A stretch of DNA of 64,000 nt, taken from contig CACMZR010000005.1 of assembly GCA_902618245.1 (NCBI GenBank), positions 1 through 64,000 on the forward strand, in the 5' to 3' direction. This stretch comes from an uncultured Bacteroidota bacterium (GTDB lineage: Bacteria; Bacteroidota; Bacteroidia; Flavobacteriales; Flavobacteriaceae). Below are positions 9,427 to 17,499 of the stretch, in pieces. Positions within the stretch are counted from its first letter, which is position 1. Every line of letters begins with the position of its first letter. The position numbers and the translations under genes are program-made. A model generated the notes under the pieces. That model worked only from the letters and a program-made list of their open reading frames with translations. It searched no databases and was not told the origin of the DNA.

Positions 9427-9908
9427 TTTAAAAATATTATTGCACCATTTAGAATTGCTGCAAAACTCACCCAAGCTATGTAGGGGTACAGCATGAAAGA
9501 TGCCTTTAGATCAATTAAGCGAAACCAGAAAATACTCCGTTGGATTAAAAACCACAAAGTAATTATTACGATCATTGATAAAGAAGTCATTTTAAAACCG
9601 AAAAAAATTAATGACCACAATCCGTTTACCAAAAGTTGAAAGGTAAAATATAAAACTGCTATTTTTTTGTTTTGATTATGTCTCCCGTAATACCAAACTC
9701 TACCTAAAGCAATACCCATTAGGATATATAAAGTAGTCCAAACGGGTGCAAAAATCCAATTTGGTGGAGAAAAAAAAGGCTTATTTAAATTTGCATACCA
9801 ATTAGGTATTGCCTGCCTCGTAATTTTACTAGAAATAAAACCAACAAATAATGAAATAATTATACCAATTATACAATAAATAAGAAGTCTATATTTGTTT
9901 TCTTTCAT
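9423..9908 (-). CDS. tspO: TspO/MBR family membrane protein
   Basis: The 161-residue, five-helix membrane protein carries the TspO core NWYANLNKPFFSPPNWIFAP, then VWTTLYILMGIA and a C-terminal WVSFAAILNGAI helix. Bacterial TspO binds porphyrins and is linked to light or stress control of tetrapyrrole metabolism. It is encoded opposite to its neighbours, converging on the GDPD gene with a 4-base overlap. The start ATG at 9908 is followed by a basic N-terminus, as expected for the family. Confidence 0.92.
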   Translation of the reverse strand: MKENKYRLLIYCIIGIIISLFVGFISSKITRQAIPNWYANLNKPFFSPPNWIFAPVWTTLYILMGIALGRVWYYGRHNQNKKIAVLYFTFQLLVNGLWSLIFFGFKMTSLSMIVIITLWFLIQRSIFWFRLIDLKASFMLYPYIAWVSFAAILNGAIIFLN

Positions 9909-9973
9909 AGTTTATAAAACTAGAAAAAATACATTTAGAATAATTATCTAAATAAAGATTTCAATTGAAGCCC

Positions 9974-9981
9974 TATATTTG
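9974..9981 (+). promoter_or_regulatory. candidate -7 box for mvaD
   Basis: TATATTTG matches the Bacteroidota sigma-A -7 consensus TAnnTTTG in full. No clear TTG -33 element is seen 17-23 bases upstream. The box ends 2 bases before the first in-frame ATG (9984) and 8 bases before the second (9990), so transcription would begin at or very near the start codon. Confidence 0.5.
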
Positions 9982-9983
9982 AA

Positions 9984-11063
9984 ATGAAAATGAATGAAAA
10001 TTTTTTTATTTCAAAAGCTATAGATCCATTACCATATGAATCGAATTGGGAAGCACCAAGTAATATCGCATTAATCAAATATTGGGGAAAAAAGAATCTA
10101 CAAATACCGAAAAATCCTTCACTTAGTTTCACTTTAGATAAAAGTGTAACTAGAACTTCTATTCGTTTTGAGCCGTCTAAATCTGGGAAATTTAACTTTA
10201 AATTTTTCTTCAATGATTCTCTCAAGCCTGATTTTGACGATAAACTGCATGTTTTCTTTGATCGTATTAAAAAATATGTATGTTGGATAACAAATTATGA
10301 TTTAACAATAAAAAGTATAAACACATTTCCACACAGTAGCGGTATTGCTTCTTCAGCATCAGCAATGGCAGCACTTTCTTTAGCGATCATGGATTTAGAG
10401 AGCTATTTATTTAATTTTGAAAAAAATGATTTTTTCTTCACTAAAGCATCATTTTTAGCCAGAATCGGTTCTGGGAGTGCATCTAGAAGTATAAAAGGGC
10501 CTGTTACAATTTGGGGAGATAATAGAAAAATATCAAACTCCTCAGACCTGTATGCCATCGAATTTGGTAAAGATTTAAATTCAATTTTTAAATCTTACCA
10601 AGATACCATATTACTAGTTGATAAAGAATCAAAAAATGTATCGAGTACAAAGGGTCACGATCTAATGCATTCTAACCCATATGCTGAAAAAAGATTTTTA
10701 CAAGCTAGAAGAAACTGTGATTCTTTAATCCCTATTATGAAATCAGGTGATTTAGACGCATTCATTAAAATTGTCGAATTGGAAGCTTTATCATTACATG
10801 CTATGATGATGACATCAAATCCTTATTATATTCTCATGAAACCTAATACGTTACTAATTATTGAAAAATTATGGGATTTCCGTAAGGAAAAAAATATTCC
10901 TGCTTGCTTTACAATGGACGCAGGAGCTAATGTTCATATCTTATATCCTTCAGAATATGAAAAACAAATGATCCCATTTATTGATCTAGAATTATCTTCA
11001 TTTTGTAAGAACAAAGAATATATTGTTGATCAAGTTGGTGCTGGAGCAAGGAAACTAGATTAA
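9984..11063 (+). CDS. mvaD: diphosphomevalonate decarboxylase
   Basis: The 359-residue GHMP-superfamily protein shows SNIALIKYWGKK (substrate and ATP binding), SLSFTLDKSVTRT and the glycine/serine loop SSGIASSASAMAALSLAI near residue 115, then GSGSASRSI. It decarboxylates mevalonate 5-diphosphate to isopentenyl diphosphate with ATP. The following gene is a mevalonate-kinase-like GHMP kinase, and idi lies at 54705 in this window, so the organism makes isoprenoids by the mevalonate route. The start may be the ATG at 9984 or 9990; the promoter spacing slightly favours 9990. Confidence 0.92.
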   Translation: MKMNENFFISKAIDPLPYESNWEAPSNIALIKYWGKKNLQIPKNPSLSFTLDKSVTRTSIRFEPSKSGKFNFKFFFNDSLKPDFDDKLHVFFDRIKKYVCWITNYDLTIKSINTFPHSSGIASSASAMAALSLAIMDLESYLFNFEKNDFFFTKASFLARIGSGSASRSIKGPVTIWGDNRKISNSSDLYAIEFGKDLNSIFKSYQDTILLVDKESKNVSSTKGHDLMHSNPYAEKRFLQARRNCDSLIPIMKSGDLDAFIKIVELEALSLHAMMMTSNPYYILMKPNTLLIIEKLWDFRKEKNIPACFTMDAGANVHILYPSEYEKQMIPFIDLELSSFCKNKEYIVDQVGAGARKLD

Positions 11064-11086
11064 ATATCTTTTTGATTATAAATTTT

Positions 11087-12016
11087 ATGAACCAGTCTTT
11101 CTTTTTTTCTAAAATTTTACTTTTCGGAGAATATGGTATAATAAAAAACTCAAGGGGTCTAACGGTACCCTATAGGTTGTATAAAGGTAATTTGAATACA
11201 TCTTCAAAAATTAATAATGAAATTGATTCTTCTCACAAAAAGATTTTAGAATTCGTAAAATATCTTAAGAATTTAAATCAAAATTTTGTAGAATTTAATT
11301 GGCAGAAGTTAGATAATGATCTCAAAGAAAATTTATATTTCAATAGCAATATACCTCAAGGTTATGGTTTAGGAAGTAGTGGTGCCCTTATAGCAGCAGT
11401 ATATGAAAAGTATGCTATGTCAAAGATTATTCCTAGTAATTATACAACCTTGAAAAATATTCAAACTCTAAAAAAAATTTTTAGTCATATGGAATCTTAT
11501 TTTCATGGTAATTCTTCTGGATTTGATCCTTTAGTTAGCTATTCAGACACCTCAATTTTGATGGGTCCAGGTAATCATATTAGTACTACTCAAATCCCTT
11601 CTCAAAAGAAAAATGCCAAAGGAGCTATTTTTTTAATTGACAGTGGAAAAAGCAGAAAGACTACATCTATGATTTCAATATTTATGGAAAAAATGAAAAG
11701 CTCAAAATTTAGCCAGATAATCTTTAAAGATTTTATAAAGTTTTCTGAAAATTGCATTGATGACTTTCTAAATGAAAATCATGATTCTTTTTTTAGAAAT
11801 ATCAAAATATTGTCGTCTTTGGTCTTACAAAATTTTGATAAAATGATTCCAAAGCCAATTTTTCAATTATGGGAAAAAGGTATAAATACTGATAATTATT
11901 ATCTTAAATTATGCGGATCTGGAGGAGGTGGTTATTTTTTAGGCTTTACAAAAGATTTTAAATCTGCAACAAAACTCTTGAAAGATTATCCTCTAGAGGT
12001 GGTTTATAAGCTTTAA
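11087..12016 (+). CDS. mevalonate kinase-like GHMP kinase
   Basis: The 309-residue protein (from ATG 11087; an in-frame TTG lies 15 bases upstream) begins SFFFSKILLFGEYGIIKNS, the GHMP N-terminal signature. The ATP-binding loop is NIPQGYGLGSSGALIAAVYEKY, and the C-terminal glycine loop is LCGSGGGGYFLGF. Position directly after mvaD points to phosphorylation of mevalonate or phosphomevalonate. The short protein resembles the Bacteroidota mevalonate kinase more than eukaryotic forms, but the choice between mevalonate and phosphomevalonate is not certain. Confidence 0.85.
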   Translation: MNQSFFFSKILLFGEYGIIKNSRGLTVPYRLYKGNLNTSSKINNEIDSSHKKILEFVKYLKNLNQNFVEFNWQKLDNDLKENLYFNSNIPQGYGLGSSGALIAAVYEKYAMSKIIPSNYTTLKNIQTLKKIFSHMESYFHGNSSGFDPLVSYSDTSILMGPGNHISTTQIPSQKKNAKGAIFLIDSGKSRKTTSMISIFMEKMKSSKFSQIIFKDFIKFSENCIDDFLNENHDSFFRNIKILSSLVLQNFDKMIPKPIFQLWEKGINTDNYYLKLCGSGGGGYFLGFTKDFKSATKLLKDYPLEVVYKL

Positions 12017-12056
12017 TTTATAAATATCTTAAATTTTATTAGTTGTTCAAAAAAAC

Positions 12057-12818
12057 ATGAAATCAAAAAACATCTCCCTAAACTCAGAAAAAAATACTAA
12101 TAATATGAATCAACATGTTAGAATTAATAAATTTTTGTCAAATGCTGGGCTTTGCTCTAGAAGAGAGGCAGATCAATATATTAAAATGGGTTTAGTAGAG
12201 GTAAATGGTAAAATAATTACAGAATTAGGTTTTAAAGTTAAGGCTTCAGATGAAGTTAAATATGATGGTACTCGCATTAAAACAAAACCATTTTTATATA
12301 TTCTGATAAATAAACCAAAAGGATTCATTGCAACTTTTCAAGGTGACAAAATAGATAAGTCAATTCAACATTTAATAAGTACTAAAACCAATCCTGGGTT
12401 ATTACCTGTTGATGATATGGGTAGACCCATGACAGGTCTTTTGATTTTGACAAATGATGGTGAATTAAGGAAAAGACTCAACAAATCTAAATCTACAAAA
12501 ATGGTCTATAAAGCCGTATTAAATGAAAATGTAACAAAGCAAATAATTAATAAATTAAAAACAGGTCAGATGGTATATAATAGACTTTTAAAAATAAAAG
12601 ATATTAGCCATATTAAAGGGAAGCCTAAAAATGAGGTTGGTTTAGAGGTCAATTCTATAGGTACATCTGAACTTGTAAAGCTTTTTAGTATATGTGGCTT
12701 AAGAGTTGTTTTAATTGATAGAGTTATATACGGTAGCCTCACAAAAAAAGATTTGCCAAGAGGAAAGTGGAGAAATTTAAGTTCTAAGGAAGTTGGTTTT
12801 TTGAAGATGATGTCCTAA
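12057..12818 (+). CDS. RsuA/RluB-family pseudouridine synthase-like protein lacking the catalytic Asp
   Basis: The 253-residue protein has an N-terminal S4 RNA-binding domain (VRINKFLSNAGLCSRREADQYI, residues 21-42) and an RsuA/RluB-type domain, ending with the family motif DRVIYGSLTKKDLPRGKWR. The catalytic motif GRLDxxTxGLL reads DDMGRPMTGLL: the catalytic Asp position is Gly122. The RNRQVRRM motif is also lost (IGTSELVKLF). The K-x-Y stretch KMVYKAV is kept. The fold and RNA binding are probably intact, but pseudouridylation is unlikely. An internal ATG at 12105 (MNQHV) is an alternative start. The 3' end overlaps the convergent gene by 42 bases. Confidence 0.8.
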   Translation: MKSKNISLNSEKNTNNMNQHVRINKFLSNAGLCSRREADQYIKMGLVEVNGKIITELGFKVKASDEVKYDGTRIKTKPFLYILINKPKGFIATFQGDKIDKSIQHLISTKTNPGLLPVDDMGRPMTGLLILTNDGELRKRLNKSKSTKMVYKAVLNENVTKQIINKLKTGQMVYNRLLKIKDISHIKGKPKNEVGLEVNSIGTSELVKLFSICGLRVVLIDRVIYGSLTKKDLPRGKWRNLSSKEVGFLKMMS

Positions 12819-14117
12819 ACGCTCCCTAAAAAGCTCATAAAAAACACAAATGTAAACCAAAAAATAAGCCCCTATCTGCCAATATAATTTTTCTTCGACT
12901 ATTTCTACTCCATAGGCGCTGTAGCTCCAAAAGACAGTCATACTCCACAAAACCGGGTATAAATATCCGCTTAAAATTCCTAGAATTATTAAGTTAATAA
13001 TGTACCAAGGATGGACTGTTGTTGAGAGAAAAAAATAGATGCTTAAAATAAATAGCATATTTTTAAAAATATCTTTCGGCTCAAGATTTGATTTAATAAA
13101 AGAGAAAACAAAAACAAATACTGAAATAAGGTAAGGTGTTATTTTTCCTATATCTTTAATAATGTTATATCCTTTCAATTTATATCCAATTGCTCTTATA
13201 ATATTGTAAATACTACCGTTAAATTCAAAAGTTGAAAACCAAAGTTGTATGGTTTGAAGATAATTTGGAAAAAAATTTTCATCCCAATATGGTAAAAATA
13301 TGATCCCACCAAAAATCAAAATAAATACACCATAGACTATAAAATTCTTCAGTCCTAAATACTGAAAGAAAAAAGGAACTAGAATCAGAGGTAAAAGTTT
13401 AGTACCTATTGCAAATGCCATAAAAATTCCACCTAAAATAGGTTGTCGCTTAATGCAATAAAGCCATGAAATAAAAGTAAAACACATCATAAGACATTCT
13501 CCATGAAGATTTCCGTAACCTTCAATAATTACCAATGGATTTAGGAAATACCATGCTAGATATTCTTTTGATAGTATTAATTTTTCTAACAAGCTTTTTA
13601 TTACAAAAAATATTATCATCTCACTTACTAAATAGACGCTGCGTATGCAAAGAATTGGTGTGAAAATATTTTCAGAGTTAAAGTTGGCTGCTAAGGCAAA
13701 TAAGTATTGACTTATTGGAGGATAATTTGAAAAATTATTTCTACTTAGATTCCCCATTTTTTCAAATAATAGTTGCGAATTGGGAAAACCTACTAAATCA
13801 ATTATTTGATTTGGTGTGTAATGATAAGGATTAATTCCAAAAAGCTGAATGCTTCCATCCCAAATAAAGCGATAAAAATCTTGTGACAGATTAGGTATAT
13901 AATTCCAAAAAATTAAACGGCATATTATTCCTAAAAAAAAAATATTTCCTATTGAAGAATACTTTTTAACCCAAATCCAAATTAAAAGAAATAAAAACAC
14001 GTATGTACCAATTAAGGGTAGCGTTTGAAACCTTTTTAATTCAAACGAAAATAAAGCAAAGGCAAAAAATATTCCAAGTAATGTTATTGAACTTGAAATG
14101 ATATAGTTTTTATTCAT
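12777..14117 (-). CDS. multi-pass GT-C-type glycosyltransferase (mannosyltransferase-like)
   Basis: The 446-residue protein is almost wholly hydrophobic, with roughly a dozen membrane segments. The first large loop carries SQDFYRFIWDGSIQLFGINP, the acidic-residue loop typical of GT-C enzymes using polyprenyl-phosphate sugars. It starts inside the end of the upstream GT2 gene (8-base overlap), so translation is probably coupled. A role in adding a sugar from a lipid-linked donor at the periplasmic side is inferred from fold and neighbours; the acceptor is unknown. The 3' end overlaps the convergent RluB-like gene by 42 bases, both frames remaining open. Confidence 0.72.
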   Translation of the reverse strand: MNKNYIISSSITLLGIFFAFALFSFELKRFQTLPLIGTYVFLFLLIWIWVKKYSSIGNIFFLGIICRLIFWNYIPNLSQDFYRFIWDGSIQLFGINPYHYTPNQIIDLVGFPNSQLLFEKMGNLSRNNFSNYPPISQYLFALAANFNSENIFTPILCIRSVYLVSEMIIFFVIKSLLEKLILSKEYLAWYFLNPLVIIEGYGNLHGECLMMCFTFISWLYCIKRQPILGGIFMAFAIGTKLLPLILVPFFFQYLGLKNFIVYGVFILIFGGIIFLPYWDENFFPNYLQTIQLWFSTFEFNGSIYNIIRAIGYKLKGYNIIKDIGKITPYLISVFVFVFSFIKSNLEPKDIFKNMLFILSIYFFLSTTVHPWYIINLIILGILSGYLYPVLWSMTVFWSYSAYGVEIVEEKLYWQIGAYFLVYICVFYELFRERLGHHLQKTNFLRT

Positions 14118-15609
14118 TATTTATGTTTTGGCTAATCCCAAAATAGCTTATAATTCCAAATCCAATAAAAAGAACCAGATGAAATAAAAACATTCCTAAA
14201 TTAAATGATTTATTAAAACTCAAAGAGCATAGAATCCCAAAAAGAAAATAAATTGATAGCACTAATTCTAGCAAAGAATATGGAGATATCTTATTTTCAG
14301 AATATTTAAAATTCTTCAAAGAACTCTGGTTAAACTTTGGTGTACGAATAAAGGCACTTTTTTTACCTAAATAAGCCTCTAAAACTGCAACTGAATTGTG
14401 CACCGAGAATCCCAGAATTAATGTATAAAAGTTTATAAACCGCTTAATGTAAATCAAGAAAGAATAAAATCCACCTCCAAATGAGTGTTTGTGAACATGC
14501 CAATAACAATAAAAAAATATTATTGTACTTAAAATGAACAGGGAACTCATATTAAATACTAACTCATATTCGGGGAAAGTTTCTTTTATAAATATTAAGG
14601 GAACACTCAAAATTGCTATTAAAAAAACATTTAAAAACATATTGCTACTAAATAAATGGAAAAAAGCATTTATTTTTTTGTTGAATGTATATTTATCAGA
14701 AAATAAAATCTTTGCAACCAAATTTCTAAAATTTTCCGCACCCCCTTTATTCCATCTGAATTGTTGAGAACGTATTGCATTGATTGTTATAGGAAGTTCT
14801 CCAGGTGTAACCACGTTATCCAAATAAACAAACTCCCAGTCTTTTAATTGGGCTCGATAGCTTAGATCTAAATCTTCTGTTAAAGTATCTGCTTTCCAAT
14901 TCCCTGAATCCATTATGCAATCTTTTCTCCAAATCCCAGCTGTTCCATTAAAATTTATAAAATGTTTTTGCTGATTCCTACCTACTTGTTCTAGAAGAAA
15001 ATGAGCATCTAGAGCAAAGGCTTGAACTTGAGTAAGAATTGAATATTCACGGTTTAAATGCCCCCATCTGGTCTGAACTACACCTACTTTATTGTTTTGA
15101 AAATATGGAATCGTTTTTAGAAGCCAATCTGGATTGGGTAAAAAATCTGAATCAAAAATAGCAATGAATTCACCACTTGCTGTTTTCAATCCATTTTTAA
15201 GTGCTCCAGCTTTAAACCCTTTTCTTTTAGTTCGAATAATATGATGTATAGGTATACCTTTGTCTTTATATTTTGAGACTATTTTTTTTGTAACTAATAG
15301 TGACTCGTCTGTTGAATCATCTAGTACCTGAATTTGAATTAACTCTTTTGGATATTCTAGATTTGTTATACATTTTAATAAGCGTTTTATGACATAAAAC
15401 TCGTTGTAGAGCGGCAATTGAATTGTTACTCTTGGAAGCTTTTCAGGAATTTTACATTTTAGCTTGTTTTTTTTTTGATAAATTTTAAAATACTTTAACA
15501 TATTTAGTTGCAATAAGCTATAACAAAATATTATAACTAAACAACATACATATACTACTATAATCAACGGGACAAATATTTTAATAACTAAATCTGTTAC
15601 TACTTCCAT
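14110..15609 (-). CDS. processive-type family 2 glycosyltransferase (CslA/cellulose synthase-like)
   Basis: The 499-residue protein has an N-terminal membrane segment, then a cytoplasmic GT2 domain with VTIQLPLYNE, LDDSTDES, FDSDFLP (DxD), TLTEDLD and QQFRW (Q-x-x-R-W, the acceptor motif of processive beta-glycosyltransferases), followed by three or four C-terminal membrane helices. This layout resembles glucomannan synthase CslA and related enzymes. It lies in an overlapping operon with a dolichyl-phosphate-mannose-synthase-like GT2 upstream (10-base overlap) and a GT-C enzyme downstream. Substrate and product are not known. Confidence 0.85.
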   Translation of the reverse strand: MEVVTDLVIKIFVPLIIVVYVCCLVIIFCYSLLQLNMLKYFKIYQKKNKLKCKIPEKLPRVTIQLPLYNEFYVIKRLLKCITNLEYPKELIQIQVLDDSTDESLLVTKKIVSKYKDKGIPIHHIIRTKRKGFKAGALKNGLKTASGEFIAIFDSDFLPNPDWLLKTIPYFQNNKVGVVQTRWGHLNREYSILTQVQAFALDAHFLLEQVGRNQQKHFINFNGTAGIWRKDCIMDSGNWKADTLTEDLDLSYRAQLKDWEFVYLDNVVTPGELPITINAIRSQQFRWNKGGAENFRNLVAKILFSDKYTFNKKINAFFHLFSSNMFLNVFLIAILSVPLIFIKETFPEYELVFNMSSLFILSTIIFFYCYWHVHKHSFGGGFYSFLIYIKRFINFYTLILGFSVHNSVAVLEAYLGKKSAFIRTPKFNQSSLKNFKYSENKISPYSLLELVLSIYFLFGILCSLSFNKSFNLGMFLFHLVLFIGFGIISYFGISQNINNE

Positions 15610-16301
15610 TTTGAAAAGTAAAATTTAAATATCCAAGTTAATATTTTATAGCCCGCTAAGAGAGTTCCTTTTATTGTTCCTGAAACTTTTGAAACACCAA
15701 GACGCTTACGATATCTGACAGGAATTTCTTTATAAGATATTTTTTTTCTTAAAACTTTGAGTTGCATTTCAATTGTCCATCCATAAGTTTTATCCTCCAT
15801 TTTTAATTCTTGAAGAGATTGCCATTTAATAGCACGAAATGGACCTAAATCAGAAAACTTACCTTGATATAGCCATTTCATTAGAAAACAAGCTAATTTA
15901 TTTCCAAAGATTTGTTGATATTTTAGAGAGCCCTTTTCCCTCAATTTTTTGTCTCTAGCGCCAATACAAAAATCAACTTCTTTAAGAATAATCGGAGAAA
16001 CAATTTTGTCAAGGTCTTCTGCATAATCTGAATAATCACCATCCAAAAAAACTACAATATCTGGACTATTTTGGGCTAGGTGTTTTAAACCTTTTAAACA
16101 TGCATAACCATAACCTTTTCTGTTTTCTGTAACTACTTCAGCTCCTTTTTTCTCTGCTATTTTAGATGTATTATCGGTTGACGCATTATCAACAACAACT
16201 ATTCTATCTACACTTTTCGGAATTGCATCAATTACAAGGCCTATTGATTGTGATTCATTATAAGCTGGTATAATAACAGCAATTTTTATATCAAATTCAA
16301 T
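15600..16301 (-). CDS. family 2 glycosyltransferase (polyprenyl-phosphate sugar synthase-like) with non-standard start
   Basis: Read from 16301, the frame encodes about 233 residues with a complete GT2 domain: IKIAVIIPAYNESQSIG at the N-terminus, VVVDNASTDNT, VFLDGDYSDY (DxD) and IPVRYRKRLGVSKVSG. It resembles DPM1/DPMS-like enzymes that make polyprenyl-phosphate sugars. No ATG, GTG or TTG occurs in frame before a TTG at 16046, which would delete the nucleotide-binding half. The first codon after the upstream gene's TAA (16304-16302) is ATT, in the same frame. Start by ATT, ATA (16289) or stop readthrough are the options. The start assignment is therefore uncertain, but the domain call is firm. 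Confidence 0.7.
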   Translation of the reverse strand: MEFDIKIAVIIPAYNESQSIGLVIDAIPKSVDRIVVVDNASTDNTSKIAEKKGAEVVTENRKGYGYACLKGLKHLAQNSPDIVVFLDGDYSDYAEDLDKIVSPIILKEVDFCIGARDKKLREKGSLKYQQIFGNKLACFLMKWLYQGKFSDLGPFRAIKWQSLQELKMEDKTYGWTIEMQLKVLRKKISYKEIPVRYRKRLGVSKVSGTIKGTLLAGYKILTWIFKFYFSKWK

Positions 16302-16718
16302 TTAGATGTTTAACTCTTTTTGCTGTTGAGGAACAATAAATTCGTCAAAATACCAGGAAGACCACGACTCTAATGCTAAGAAAAAAGAAACACCAAATGT
16401 AATTAATAAAAAAATTAGCATTGCTAAGTTTAAATTTTTTCTTTTGGGATCTATAGAACATTGATTTTGTTTTTTTCTAAAAACGTAGGCTGCATAGATT
16501 CCTAGACCGATCGCAACTGTTCTTAAGATAATAGATCCTGTTCCTAAACTTCCATCTTCTTTGTAAAAAAAATCTGCGAATGATATAGCTACTACCCCCC
16601 CCATCAAACCAAACATAAAAAGAACAGCAGGGGCAACACAACATAACATCCCTGTCAAGGCTGAAATAAGACTATATTTTATTGACCACTTAAACGCATT
16701 TGGACTTTTCATATTCAT
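16302..16718 (-). CDS. small membrane protein, MerT-like
   Basis: The 138-residue protein has about four membrane helices. The first holds a vicinal cysteine pair followed by Pro (GMLCCVAPAVLFMFGLMGG), the arrangement seen in MerT/MerC mercury transport proteins. No MerP or MerA is present, so heavy-metal transport is only a resemblance. The C-terminal tail (QQQKELNI) ends at a TAA that is immediately followed, in the same frame, by the GT2 coding sequence, so the two products could be coupled or even fused by readthrough. Confidence 0.65.
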   Translation of the reverse strand: MNMKSPNAFKWSIKYSLISALTGMLCCVAPAVLFMFGLMGGVVAISFADFFYKEDGSLGTGSIILRTVAIGLGIYAAYVFRKKQNQCSIDPKRKNLNLAMLIFLLITFGVSFFLALESWSSWYFDEFIVPQQQKELNI

Positions 16719-16742
16719 TTATTTAAGAATCAAAAATATTTA

Positions 16743-17438
16743 TTATTCGTTTAAATCCCAATTGTACGGTAAATAATCGATTTTAAATTTATTAAGTTTA
16801 ACTCCTGAATATTTAGATATGAATTCTTTGATCATTTTTTTAGATCCAAAGTCTTTTCCAAACCAAAGAAAGATTTTCGAGATCATGGATTTATTTTCTT
16901 TAATTATATTTTTTGTAGAATCAATTAAAAATTCCTTTGTTGCTGCATTCAACTGATTATTAAGATTTTTTTCAATATAAGCTTCATTAAGAAGTTTTGG
17001 ACATGATTTTGAAGCACAATTTATTGCAAAATGAATCCTAGGTTCATCCATTTTTCTAAGAATTTTATGTTCTATATCTCCAAGACTGTAATTGTTTTTA
17101 CCATCATTGAAGCATTTTATTTTCCAAGGAAATTTGATTTCTTTAATACTTCTTAGAGGGTAATTTTGAATTATAAGATCTATTGTAAGAGCATTATATG
17201 CATTTATCCAATATGCTAGTTTATATTCTTTCGAAGTATTTTCATTAGGAGAATTTGATTCTAAAGTATTAATATAAGCTTTTAGCTGATCTATATTTTT
17301 CACCCATTCTTTGTAGTTAACAATGCCGTTATTTGATACATATTTTTTTAATTGTGTATTCCATCTATGATGAATATTTTTTTGTGCAAACAAACTAGCT
17401 GAAAAAATTATGAAAAAAGCAAAATATAAAGTCCTCAT
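16743..17438 (-). CDS. exported DUF547 domain protein
   Basis: The 231-residue protein has an N-terminal signal peptide (FAFFIIFSASLFAQ). The DUF547 core contains YWINAYNALTIDLI, the IKFPWKIKCF stretch and HFAINCASKSCP with conserved cysteines. The family is widespread in marine bacteria and eukaryotes with no settled biochemical role. In other Bacteroidota it often lies beside the TIGR04282-type glycosyltransferase that follows trpA here and is linked there to arsenosugar gene sets. No ArsM or radical-SAM ArsS gene is present in this window, so that link is only suggestive. Confidence 0.82.
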   Translation of the reverse strand: MRTLYFAFFIIFSASLFAQKNIHHRWNTQLKKYVSNNGIVNYKEWVKNIDQLKAYINTLESNSPNENTSKEYKLAYWINAYNALTIDLIIQNYPLRSIKEIKFPWKIKCFNDGKNNYSLGDIEHKILRKMDEPRIHFAINCASKSCPKLLNEAYIEKNLNNQLNAATKEFLIDSTKNIIKENKSMISKIFLWFGKDFGSKKMIKEFISKYSGVKLNKFKIDYLPYNWDLNE

Positions 17439-17499
17439 GATGTTCTATAAATAAATCTTTAAATTAAAATTTTTAAATCAAATGAAAATTAGACAAACT

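Noticed and set aside
15600-16046. TTG at 16046 as the start of the GT2 gene
   Set aside because: It would remove the IIPAYNES and VVVDNASTDNT motifs needed for nucleotide-sugar binding, which are fully encoded upstream in the same frame.
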